Below are positions 1-4,741 of a stretch of 5,275 bases of DNA, piece by piece. The stretch covers positions 1 through 5,275 of the forward strand of contig JAFRZS010000078.1 in NCBI GenBank assembly GCA_017442445.1, read 5' to 3'. The notes under the pieces were generated by a model. That model saw nothing but the letters and a program-made list of their open reading frames with translations, was not told the DNA's origin and did no database searches. The first letter of the stretch is position 1, and the number at the start of each line of letters is the position of its first letter. This DNA is from Clostridia bacterium. GTDB lineage: Bacteria > Bacillota > Clostridia > Oscillospirales > Acutalibacteraceae. The translations under genes were made by a program, and so were the position numbers.

Positions 1-7
1 AGATGAA

Positions 8-100
8 GAACGGACAAACCGAGCAAAATCAAGGCTGAAGCCTTGATTTTGTATCCCGAAGGCGTACAAAAGTACGTCGAGCGGCGAGGTTTGTTCGTAG
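8..100. repeat. Three-armed inverted-repeat element (cloverleaf-like, unclassified)
   Basis: Three nested inverted repeats fold into a closed three-way junction. The closing stem pairs ACGGACAAACC (10-20) with GGTTTGTTCGT (88-98), 11 bp with one G-T wobble. Inside it, hairpin A pairs 24-35 with 40-51 (12 bp, perfect) around a TGAA loop. Hairpin B pairs 61-67 with 72-78 (7 bp, one wobble) around an AAAA loop. Neither the closing stem nor hairpin A is followed by a separate T-run, so it is not a standard intrinsic terminator, although hairpin A ends in TTTT within its own stem. There is no ORF here. It could be a structured RNA, a dispersed non-coding intergenic repeat, or the folded 3' end of a transcript coming from the left. 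The pairing is read directly from the sequence; the role is unknown. Confidence 0.6.
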
Positions 101-145
101 TATAAAACGTATAATCTTACCGATTCTGATATTGTATGCATAATT

Positions 146-193
146 ATGGGGTTTTAACAGTCTTTTACATAACTGCAGAACCCCATTTCTTTT
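146..193 (+). terminator. Candidate intrinsic terminator, best read rightward
   Basis: ATGGGGTT (146-153) pairs perfectly with AACCCCAT (179-186). An inner CAGT/ACTG stem (158-161 with 172-175) closes a 10-nt loop. On the + strand the stem is followed by TTCTTTT (187-193), so it suits a transcript entering from the left of the window. Read leftward, the stem is followed only by AATTATGC, a poor U-tract. It could still slow or stabilise the 3' end of the putP transcript, whose stop is 61 nt before the hairpin. No better hairpin was seen between the putP stop and this site. Confidence 0.5.
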
Positions 194-246
194 CGGTTTT
201 ATACGGTCTTCGCTTTTTTTACATCCCCTTTGATTTTATTTATGGT

Positions 247-1797
247 TTATTCTTTACAAGCAGCTTTAGCTTCTTCATAGCCGTTTACAACATCGTCAGA
301 AGGTTTGCCTGTGATAAGGCTTACAACAACGAGGAAGATGCAACCAACGATGAATGCGGGAAGAAGCTCATAGATTGCGAATACTCCGCCGATAGGAGCG
401 ATGAGGTATTTCCAGATAAATACCATAGCCGCACCTGAAATCATACCTGCGAGTGCGCCCCAATTGTTAGCGCGTTTCCAGAACAATGCCGCAAGAACAA
501 CGGGACCGAATGCGGCACCGAATCCTGCCCATGCAAAAGAAACGATACGGAATACTGACGAATCAGGGTCACGGGCAAGGAATACAGCGATAACTGAAAT
601 TGCGATAACAGAAATACGAGCAACCCACATGAGAGCCTTGTTTGAAAGGTTGATCTTAAAGAAGTTTTTGCAGATATCCTGAGTAACACCTGAAGAAGCC
701 GCAATAAGCTGTGAGTCAGCAGTTGACATTGTAGCCGCAAGAATACCTGCAAGGATAACACCGCCGACGAGAGCTAAGATATAGCCGTATTCACCGATAA
801 GCTTTGCGATTTCAATAATGATTGTTTCTGTATCTGCTAATGCAGGGATAGCGCCGTGTTTAACGAGAGCATAACCTGCAACACCGATGAAGATAGCAAC
901 TGTCATTGAGATTACAACCCAGACACTTGCGATACGGCGGGAAGTCTTGAGCTTCTTGGGATCTTCAATAGCCATAAAGCGAAGAAGAACGTGAGGCATA
1001 CCGAAGTAACCAAGACCCCATGCAAGAAGTGAAGCGATTGTAAGTGCGCTGTAGTTATCAGCGGCACCTGTTTCGGGATTGAATATCTTAGTCAAAGACA
1101 TGAAGCCGGGAACATCTTTTACAGAATCAAGAACACCCTCAAAGCCGAACATTCCGCTACTTGCAGTACAAGCGATTTCAGCATAGCCGATAACGAAAAC
1201 AAGAGCGATTGTCATAACAATTGACTGAATAAGGTCAGTTGTACTTGCTGCGAGGAAACCGCCGAGAATACAATAAATTGCGATAACAGCGGCACAGATA
1301 AGCATAGCTGTCATATAGTCAACACCCAATACTGATGAGAAAAGCTTACCGCAAGCTGAGAAGCCTGATGCAGTATAGGGAATGAAGAATACGATGATGA
1401 ATAATGCAGCGAAAAGGCTCAGGATATTTTTGTTGTCGCCGAAACGCTTTGAGAAAAATTCAGGAATAGTGATTGCATTGAATTTTCCTGTGTAGATACG
1501 AATGCGTTTTGCAACGATGAGCCAGTTGATATATGTACCGATTGCAAGACCGATAGCTGTCCATGAAGCTTCTGCAAGACCTGTAAGCATTGCAACACCG
1601 GGAAGACCCATTAAAAGCCATGAACTCATGTCAGATGCTTCAGCACTCATAGCGGTAACGATAGGTCCTAATCTTCTGCCGCCGAGATAGAAGTCATCAG
1701 TATTTTTGTTAGTTTTTGATTTCCAGATACCGATACCGACCATGCCGCACATATAAAGGGCAATCGCTACCAGTATGACAATTGTTGAAGTTGTCAT
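247..1797 (-). CDS. putP: Sodium/proline symporter PutP
   Basis: A 516-residue integral membrane protein of the solute:sodium symporter (SSS) family, LeuT fold, importing L-proline with Na+. It can be aligned by eye with E. coli PutP along its full length. Shared blocks include DDFYLGGRRLGP (34-45), ASDMSSWLLMGLPG (54-67), YTASG (141-145), GGFLAAS (179-185), GWGLGYF (260 region), MST (357-359) and FAWAGFGAAFGPVVL (421-435). Asp56 corresponds to the Na+-site Asp55 of E. coli, Ser58 to Ser57, and Ser358/Thr359 to Ser340/Thr341, so the ion-coupling residues are intact. About 13 hydrophobic segments are expected. The start is fixed because an in-frame TAA (1798-1800) directly precedes the ATG; GAGAGG and GGGG upstream can act as ribosome binding site. 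It has its own promoter (1834-1862). No put catabolic genes lie beside it, so proline may serve nutrition, osmoprotection or Stickland metabolism; a related solute cannot be excluded. Confidence 0.93.
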   Translation of the reverse strand: MTTSTIVILVAIALYMCGMVGIGIWKSKTNKNTDDFYLGGRRLGPIVTAMSAEASDMSSWLLMGLPGVAMLTGLAEASWTAIGLAIGTYINWLIVAKRIRIYTGKFNAITIPEFFSKRFGDNKNILSLFAALFIIVFFIPYTASGFSACGKLFSSVLGVDYMTAMLICAAVIAIYCILGGFLAASTTDLIQSIVMTIALVFVIGYAEIACTASSGMFGFEGVLDSVKDVPGFMSLTKIFNPETGAADNYSALTIASLLAWGLGYFGMPHVLLRFMAIEDPKKLKTSRRIASVWVVISMTVAIFIGVAGYALVKHGAIPALADTETIIIEIAKLIGEYGYILALVGGVILAGILAATMSTADSQLIAASSGVTQDICKNFFKINLSNKALMWVARISVIAISVIAVFLARDPDSSVFRIVSFAWAGFGAAFGPVVLAALFWKRANNWGALAGMISGAAMVFIWKYLIAPIGGVFAIYELLPAFIVGCIFLVVVSLITGKPSDDVVNGYEEAKAACKE

Positions 1798-1833
1798 TTA
1801 AAACCCCATCCTCTCAAAATTAATAGATAAATT

Positions 1834-1862
1834 ATTATATCACAAAATGTATAAAAATGCAA
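1834..1862 (-). promoter_or_regulatory. SigA-type promoter of putP (extended -10)
   Basis: On the minus strand TTGCAT (1857-1862) is followed by a 17-nt spacer and a perfect TATAAT (1834-1839), preceded by TGA, making an extended -10. The predicted start is near 1827, leaving a leader of about 30 nt before the putP ATG. The promoter lies within the 76-nt gap after the stop of the upstream hydrolase-like gene (1874). No hairpin terminator separates the two genes, so readthrough from upstream may add to putP expression. Confidence 0.82.
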
Positions 1863-1873
1863 GAAAAATTTAT

Positions 1874-3304
1874 TTACTGCATATCAGCCTCAAAACAGAA
1901 AATATTTCCGTAAGTCCATTTACCGTCACCGCCGTTATGACGGTCAAAAGTCCACCAGAAATAACGGGTTCTGCTTCCGAGTTTTATCGGCATAAGAGTC
2001 CCCCACCCGCGATAACCGCCGTCGGGATAATCAAATATTGCGTCCTGAACACCGTCTTTTGAATAAATTCTGTAATTTGATGTAACTTTAAATCCGTTGC
2101 CGCAGACAAAATGACGCTCACCTTTTATATTCACAAACGAACCGCCTGTTTCCGAGCCGTCAACACCCTTGCCGATGAATTTATAGTTTGCAAAGGGTTC
2201 GTCGGACTCAAAGAAATGATATTTATATCTGCCGATTTCGGGGTCATGTCTGCAGATAGACATATACCACTTGTCAGATTTTTCATCATAGAAAAAGTCG
2301 GGATCTTCGTCGCTTGAAAATCCGAGAAATTCTCGTCTGTCAGAATTTTCATCAGCTTTTTTCATAAGGGTCGTATCAAGTACATTTATACCGAAACGGA
2401 TATCATTATCGGCTACCCCGTGACCTAAAATATGACCGTGGCTGAAAGATGCATACCATATATACCATTGATTTGTTTTTCTGTTGAAAAGTATTGATGA
2501 TGCAATATCACCGCACCATCTGTTGTCACCGCAGTCAAAGAAAATCGCACCGCACATTTCAATCTCCGCAGTACCGGGCACCCATGAATAAATGCCCTGA
2601 TATCCGCCCATATGCTGACGAGCAGAGAATGTGAGATAAACCTTGCCCGAATCGACAATAATATCGCCGTTTTCATAACGCAAAGGCTTCATATCCGCCT
2701 GAGAAACACCGTTATCAAGATAAGCTTCGGCATGATCTACAACAATATTATCCTCGGCTTTCACAGCGGCATAGCCGTTTTTAAATAAATCGTAATTCAG
2801 AGAATCTGTAAAGTCGGGCGCACAAAAGCTTGTGAAATATTTAAGCTCACCGTTTACTCTGAAATAAATATGAAAAGATGACAGTTCGCAGGTAACAGCC
2901 ATTGAAATTTCTCCGTCAATGTAATCAGGAAGAGGCATAGTTTTCTGCATCTCATCTGAATAGAAATACAGAGAATTTTTATCAAATAAAATTTCAGCCT
3001 TTGCATCACGAATAGCAAGAGATAAACCAACCTTTCCGCCGAAAGATTGAGCTGTAATCTCATATGTTGCATGAGGAAAAAACTCACAGAACCAACGCTC
3101 AATTTTACCCGAAGTGTTTTTATAAATACTGTTTTCAATCGTTTCAATACAATCTGAGCTTTTTTCAATAATCGGATAAACATCGGTCACATCGGAAGCA
3201 TTTATAAAATCCTTTGTAAAAGCCATTTCACCCATTTTTATGCGAAGATTTTTAAACATCGGCATAGAAAATTTGCGTCTGAAAATTATATTTGAAAAAT
3301 CCAT
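1874..3304 (-). CDS. Putative glycoside-hydrolase-like protein (beta-sandwich plus five-bladed-propeller-like domain)
   Basis: A 476-residue protein with no signal peptide or membrane segment, so probably cytoplasmic. Residues about 30-200 are beta-rich with LamG/jelly-roll-like character. Residues about 205-476 show repeated blade-like strands: VYLTFSARQH (222-231), QWYIWYASFSHG (279-290), DEDPDFFYDEKSDKWYM (332-348), GERHFVCGNGF (395-405) and TRYFWWTFDRHN (446-457). The DPDFFYD...KWYM block is typical of GH43/GH32/GH130-type propellers. Asp334/Asp336 and Glu385 (in SETGGSF) are candidate acidic active-site residues, by inference only. ATG 3304 was chosen because AGGTGG (3309-3314) precedes it and lies in the predicted transcript. 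The upstream TTG 3361 and ATG 3334 of the longer reading frame fall inside the promoter -35 and -10 boxes and cannot begin translation from that mRNA. It is transcribed from its own promoter just past the tetR terminator. Family membership is moderate confidence and the substrate is unknown. Confidence 0.62.
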   Translation of the reverse strand: MDFSNIIFRRKFSMPMFKNLRIKMGEMAFTKDFINASDVTDVYPIIEKSSDCIETIENSIYKNTSGKIERWFCEFFPHATYEITAQSFGGKVGLSLAIRDAKAEILFDKNSLYFYSDEMQKTMPLPDYIDGEISMAVTCELSSFHIYFRVNGELKYFTSFCAPDFTDSLNYDLFKNGYAAVKAEDNIVVDHAEAYLDNGVSQADMKPLRYENGDIIVDSGKVYLTFSARQHMGGYQGIYSWVPGTAEIEMCGAIFFDCGDNRWCGDIASSILFNRKTNQWYIWYASFSHGHILGHGVADNDIRFGINVLDTTLMKKADENSDRREFLGFSSDEDPDFFYDEKSDKWYMSICRHDPEIGRYKYHFFESDEPFANYKFIGKGVDGSETGGSFVNIKGERHFVCGNGFKVTSNYRIYSKDGVQDAIFDYPDGGYRGWGTLMPIKLGSRTRYFWWTFDRHNGGDGKWTYGNIFCFEADMQ

Positions 3305-3308
3305 AAAA

Positions 3309-3314
3309 CCACCT
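3309..3314 (-). promoter_or_regulatory. Ribosome binding site deciding the hydrolase-like gene start
   Basis: AGGTGG lies 4 nt before the ATG at 3304. It falls about 12-17 nt downstream of the predicted transcription start (near 3326), so the leader is roughly 22 nt. The two upstream in-frame start codons are not in this transcript. This supports the 476-residue rather than the 495-residue protein. Confidence 0.75.
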
Positions 3315-3332
3315 GCTTCAAATGTTTTTGCC

Positions 3333-3361
3333 ATACTAACACAATGACAACTTTTTGTCAA
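3333..3361 (-). promoter_or_regulatory. Strong SigA-type promoter of the hydrolase-like gene
   Basis: On the minus strand a consensus TTGACA (3356-3361) is followed by a 17-nt spacer and TAGTAT (3333-3338), with TGT before the -10 forming an extended -10. The predicted transcription start is near 3326. The -35 box is overlapped by the inverted repeat at 3345-3360, so the promoter appears strong but repressible. Confidence 0.85.
3345..3360. promoter_or_regulatory. Candidate operator: 16-bp inverted repeat on the -35 box
   Basis: TGACAA and TTGTCA form perfect 6-bp arms separated by 4 nt. The repeat covers five bases of the -35 hexamer and 11 bases of the spacer. Size and placement fit a dimeric repressor such as a TetR-family protein, and a TetR gene ends at 3417, just upstream. 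Binding by that protein is inference. No second full copy was seen in the window; only a half-site TTGTCA occurs, at 4724-4729. Confidence 0.55.
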
Positions 3362-3364
3362 TAG

Positions 3365-3400
3365 AAAAACAGACCGTCAGAGTTTTTCCGACAGTCTGTT
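3365..3400 (-). terminator. Intrinsic terminator after the tetR operon
   Basis: Read leftward, AACAGACTGTC pairs with GACGGTCTGTT (11 bp including one G-U pair, within 3368-3400) around a loop of about 11 nt. The stem runs into TTTTT (3369-3365). The hairpin starts 17 nt after the tetR stop and ends 4-7 nt before the -35 box of the next gene, insulating the hydrolase-like gene from operon readthrough. Read rightward, no U-tract follows. Confidence 0.85.
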
Positions 3401-3416
3401 CTTGAAGATGCAGCTT

Positions 3417-4016
3417 TTAATAATTACGATTGGTTTCCAAACCAAAAATACATGACTGAATTATTTCGGTTATTTCTTCAATCGATTTTATACAATCATC
3501 TTTCAGCCATTCTGCAATAATTGCATTTATTCCTCGCATATAGAACATCATAGCATATTTTCTGTTCCCTTTCGGATAGTTGAATCTCTCAAGTATAGGA
3601 TCGAAAATATTTTCAAACATCTTCTGATAAACCTTGTCGCAATCAAAAGAGGCTGTGTGGGTCAGAATCGTTAAAAAAACTTGCTTATTATCTTTGATGT
3701 AGTTGAGATACGGATGCAGATATTTTTCTGTTATAAAATTTAATTCCGTTAAATCGCAGTCGAGAAAATGTCGGCTGATGTTTGTGGTTTCGGCGGGGAA
3801 ATAAGATAGAAAATCGTTGATTAAATTTCTCGTTGTTTCTTGGAGTAAATCAGCAGTATTTTCATAATGCAGATAAAAGGTTGAACGGTTGACCAGTGCT
3901 TTATCGCAGATTTCTTTTACGGTGATATACTCAAAATCTTTTGTTTTAAGAATTGCAATCAGAGCATCGTTCATTTTTCTTGCAGTATTAAAATATTTGC
4001 TTTCTGATCTGTTCAA
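3417..4016 (-). CDS. TetR/AcrR-family transcriptional regulator (DhaS-like C-terminal type)
   Basis: A 199-residue DNA-binding regulator. Residues 11-51 form the TetR N-terminal domain: helix 1 TARKMNDALIAIL (11-23), then ITVKEICDKALVNRSTFYLHY (31-51), carrying the classic helix-turn-helix. The C-terminal half (about 95-195), with YAMMFYMRGINAIIAEW (154-170) and a terminal SIEEITEII helix (178-186), resembles the TetR_C_8/DhaS-type ligand-binding region. The start is TTG at 4016: AAAGG (4026-4030) lies 9 nt upstream, and the encoded N-terminus MNRSESKYFN matches the usual start of this subfamily as remembered. The internal ATG (Met15, 3974) has no ribosome binding site and would cut helix 1. 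The gene follows the small membrane gene by 18 nt, so the two are co-transcribed. Likely target: its neighbours, especially the inverted repeat at 3345-3360. The ligand is unknown. Confidence 0.88.
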   Translation of the reverse strand: MNRSESKYFNTARKMNDALIAILKTKDFEYITVKEICDKALVNRSTFYLHYENTADLLQETTRNLINDFLSYFPAETTNISRHFLDCDLTELNFITEKYLHPYLNYIKDNKQVFLTILTHTASFDCDKVYQKMFENIFDPILERFNYPKGNRKYAMMFYMRGINAIIAEWLKDDCIKSIEEITEIIQSCIFGLETNRNY

Positions 4017-4025
4017 AGAATCACG

Positions 4026-4030
4026 CCTTT
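4026..4030 (-). promoter_or_regulatory. Ribosome binding site supporting the TTG start of tetR
   Basis: AAAGG sits 9 nt before the TTG at 4016, within the 18-nt gap after the upstream stop codon. No comparable site precedes the next in-frame ATG at 3974, whose upstream sequence is GCAAGAAAA. The weak start codon and short SD may keep regulator synthesis low. Confidence 0.65.
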
Positions 4031-4034
4031 CGGA

Positions 4035-4385
4035 TTATTCTTCACTTATTTCACGGGCAAGTTCGACTATTTCAAAAGCATATTTTTTCTTGCCTTTTTC
4101 GAGAAGTCTTTTGTAGATGGGATAGTTTATTCCGCAACCGATAAATCCTATGATACCGATTATTATACCCAAAACCATAAGTAATGTACTGCCGCCGATT
4201 ACTCTCATAGAAAGGCACATCCCGAGACCTGCGACAAGTGTTGTGATGATACCGAAAGTGTAGGTGAAAATTGTTGCGGGAAGTTTTGCACGTGCATCAA
4301 GTTTTTTTAATGCAATTATTTTTGAATTGTCTTTAGGTAAATAGTCTTTTGCGATTGCTTCTGCTAAAATTTTTTCTGTGTTCAT
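4035..4385 (-). CDS. Small two-helix membrane protein of unknown function
   Basis: A 116-residue protein with a charged N-terminus (1-35), two predicted membrane helices (about 36-60 and 66-88) and a basic then acidic C-terminal tail (KKKYAFEIVELAREISEE). It has a near-perfect ribosome binding site AAGGAGG (4394-4400), 8 nt before the ATG, implying good translation. It is the first gene of an operon with the TetR regulator (18-nt gap). The pattern of a conserved helix-ALKKLDARAKLPATIFTYTFG segment, two helices and a KKYAFEI tail is recalled from small clostridial membrane proteins that databases sometimes label 'dihydropteridine reductase'. Nothing here supports that activity: there is no nucleotide-binding fold and the protein is too short. 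A membrane sensor, partner or target of the regulator is possible but unproven. Confidence 0.85.
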   Translation of the reverse strand: MNTEKILAEAIAKDYLPKDNSKIIALKKLDARAKLPATIFTYTFGIITTLVAGLGMCLSMRVIGGSTLLMVLGIIIGIIGFIGCGINYPIYKRLLEKGKKKYAFEIVELAREISEE

Positions 4386-4393
4386 TTTCAGAA

Positions 4394-4400
4394 CCTCCTT
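4394..4400 (-). promoter_or_regulatory. Near-consensus Shine-Dalgarno of the small membrane gene
   Basis: AAGGAGG followed by TT lies 8 nt before the ATG at 4385. It is the strongest ribosome binding site in the window and fixes this start. Confidence 0.9.
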
Positions 4401-4417
4401 ATTAATTTTACAAGAAT

Positions 4418-4446
4418 ATTATAAAATTTCAAGAAAGCAAAATGAA
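4418..4446 (-). promoter_or_regulatory. Candidate proximal promoter of the small-membrane-protein/tetR operon
   Basis: A perfect TATAAT -10 (4418-4423) has a weak TTCATT (4441-4446) at 17-nt spacing. The predicted start is near 4411, about 25 nt before the ATG. The -35 match is only partial, so activity is likely modest. A second -10 lies further upstream at 4482-4487. Confidence 0.5.
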
Positions 4447-4481
4447 CAACATAATTTTAATAATCTGTTGAGTTCAAAAAA

Positions 4482-4492
4482 ATTATATCACA
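4482..4492 (-). promoter_or_regulatory. Candidate distal extended -10 promoter of the same operon
   Basis: TGTGATATAAT on the minus strand contains a perfect TATAAT (4482-4487) with TGA before it. No recognisable -35 is seen at 16-18 nt, so it would have to act as an extended -10 promoter. Transcripts would start near 4475, giving a leader of about 90 nt. The same 14-nt string occurs at the putP promoter (1834-1847). Confidence 0.4.
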
Positions 4493-4523
4493 AAACCTAC
4501 GAAAAATCTTCTGATTTTAACAA

Positions 4524-4600
4524 TACGGGAGAACCCTCTATGTGTTATTTGCAACACAGAGAACCGTCCTCTGTGTACGAAAAGCGCCTTGTGTGCACAA
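4524..4600. repeat. Competing hairpin cluster, possible decayed REP-like element
   Basis: ACACAGAG (4554-4561) pairs perfectly with CTCTGTGT (4569-4576), 8 bp around a 7-nt loop. An alternative hairpin, TGTGTT (4541-4546) with AACACA (4553-4558), uses the same bases, so the two are mutually exclusive. A third small hairpin, TTGTG/CACAA, lies at 4589-4600. The words GAGAACC and TCTGTGT recur in direct and inverted orientation. The minus-strand motif GGACGGTTCTCTGTGT resembles palindromic repeats remembered from Firmicutes genomes and linked to REP-type (Y1) transposases; that link is unverified. A leader attenuator is less likely because no U-tract follows. Confidence 0.45.
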
Positions 4601-4626
4601 AAATTATTCTCAATTAGATTCAACCA

Positions 4627-4646
4627 TTTGATATCATGATATCAAA
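4627..4646. promoter_or_regulatory. Perfect 20-bp palindrome, candidate operator
   Basis: TTTGATATCATGATATCAAA is identical to its own reverse complement. It contains GATATC twice, eight bases apart. It ends 29 nt upstream of the -35 box of the rightward promoter, a position that suits an activator or a looping repressor rather than simple steric block. The binding protein is unknown. The TetR candidate operator (TGACAA/TTGTCA) has a different sequence. Confidence 0.55.
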
Positions 4647-4648
4647 AT

Positions 4649-4678
4649 CAATAAAAACAAGTATGATTGTTTTTGTTG
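4649..4678. repeat. AT-rich 12-bp inverted repeat abutting the -35 box
   Basis: CAATAAAAACAA (4649-4660) is complementary to TTGTTTTTGTTG (4667-4678) with one T-G wobble, around a 6-nt loop GTATGA. It begins 2 nt after the 20-bp palindrome and overlaps the first three bases of the -35 hexamer. It could be a second protein-binding site or a weak transcript-end hairpin. The A/T-run composition means chance is a real possibility. Confidence 0.4.
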
Positions 4679-4704
4679 AAATGCAGAATTGTTTATGCTA
4701 CAAT
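4676..4704 (+). promoter_or_regulatory. SigA-type promoter of the rightward membrane gene
   Basis: TTGAAA (4676-4681), a 17-nt spacer, and TACAAT (4699-4704) preceded by TGC (extended -10). The predicted start is near 4711, leaving a leader of about 31 nt containing the AGGTGG ribosome binding site. Two inverted repeats lie immediately upstream. Confidence 0.8.
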
Positions 4705-4741
4705 ACGATTAGTATATTTAACTTTGTCAGGTGGTGTTGTA

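Larger units (their letters stand above)
4401..4741. other. Divergent intergenic region, no gene
   Basis: These 341 bases separate the leftward operon from the rightward membrane gene and are strongly AT-rich by eye. From left to right they hold two leftward -10 candidates (4418 and 4482), a hairpin cluster resembling a decayed REP-type repeat (4524-4600), a perfect 20-bp palindrome (4627-4646), an AT-rich inverted repeat (4649-4678) and a rightward promoter (4676-4704). The open frame from GTG 4378 to 4617 on the + strand lacks a ribosome binding site and starts antisense inside the neighbouring gene, so it is not called. Confidence 0.8.

Noticed and set aside
24..51. The perfect 12-bp hairpin as an intrinsic terminator
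   Set aside because: The four T's are part of the stem and the next bases are GTATCCCG, so no free U-tract remains. It is better explained as one arm of the three-armed element.
8..100. The cloverleaf-like fold as a tRNA gene
   Set aside because: It has three stems rather than four, no TTCGA-type T-loop, no 7-nt anticodon loop, and an 11-bp closing stem instead of 7.
110..115. TATAAT on the + strand as a rightward promoter
   Set aside because: No -35 element lies at 16-18 nt spacing, no gene follows in that direction, and a likely terminator hairpin begins 31 nt downstream.
136..438. Rightward 100-codon open frame overlapping the putP 3' end
   Set aside because: Most of it is antisense to the well-supported putP coding sequence, there is no ribosome binding site, and the protein is an uninformative Phe/Tyr-rich string.
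401..761. Overlapping open frames inside putP on both strands (401-682 + and 441-761 -)
   Set aside because: Both are frame shadows of the putP coding sequence, without ribosome binding sites or recognisable protein features.
2854..3183. Leftward 109-codon frame inside the hydrolase-like gene
   Set aside because: It is a frame-shifted shadow of the longer gene on the same strand, with no start signals of its own.
4541..4600. CRISPR-like or iteron-like array from the recurring TGTGT words
   Set aside because: The repeats are short, irregularly spaced and of both orientations; hairpin formation explains them better.
4378..4617. Rightward 79-codon open frame in the divergent region
   Set aside because: It begins at a GTG inside the antisense of the small membrane gene, has no ribosome binding site, and reads through hairpins and promoter elements.
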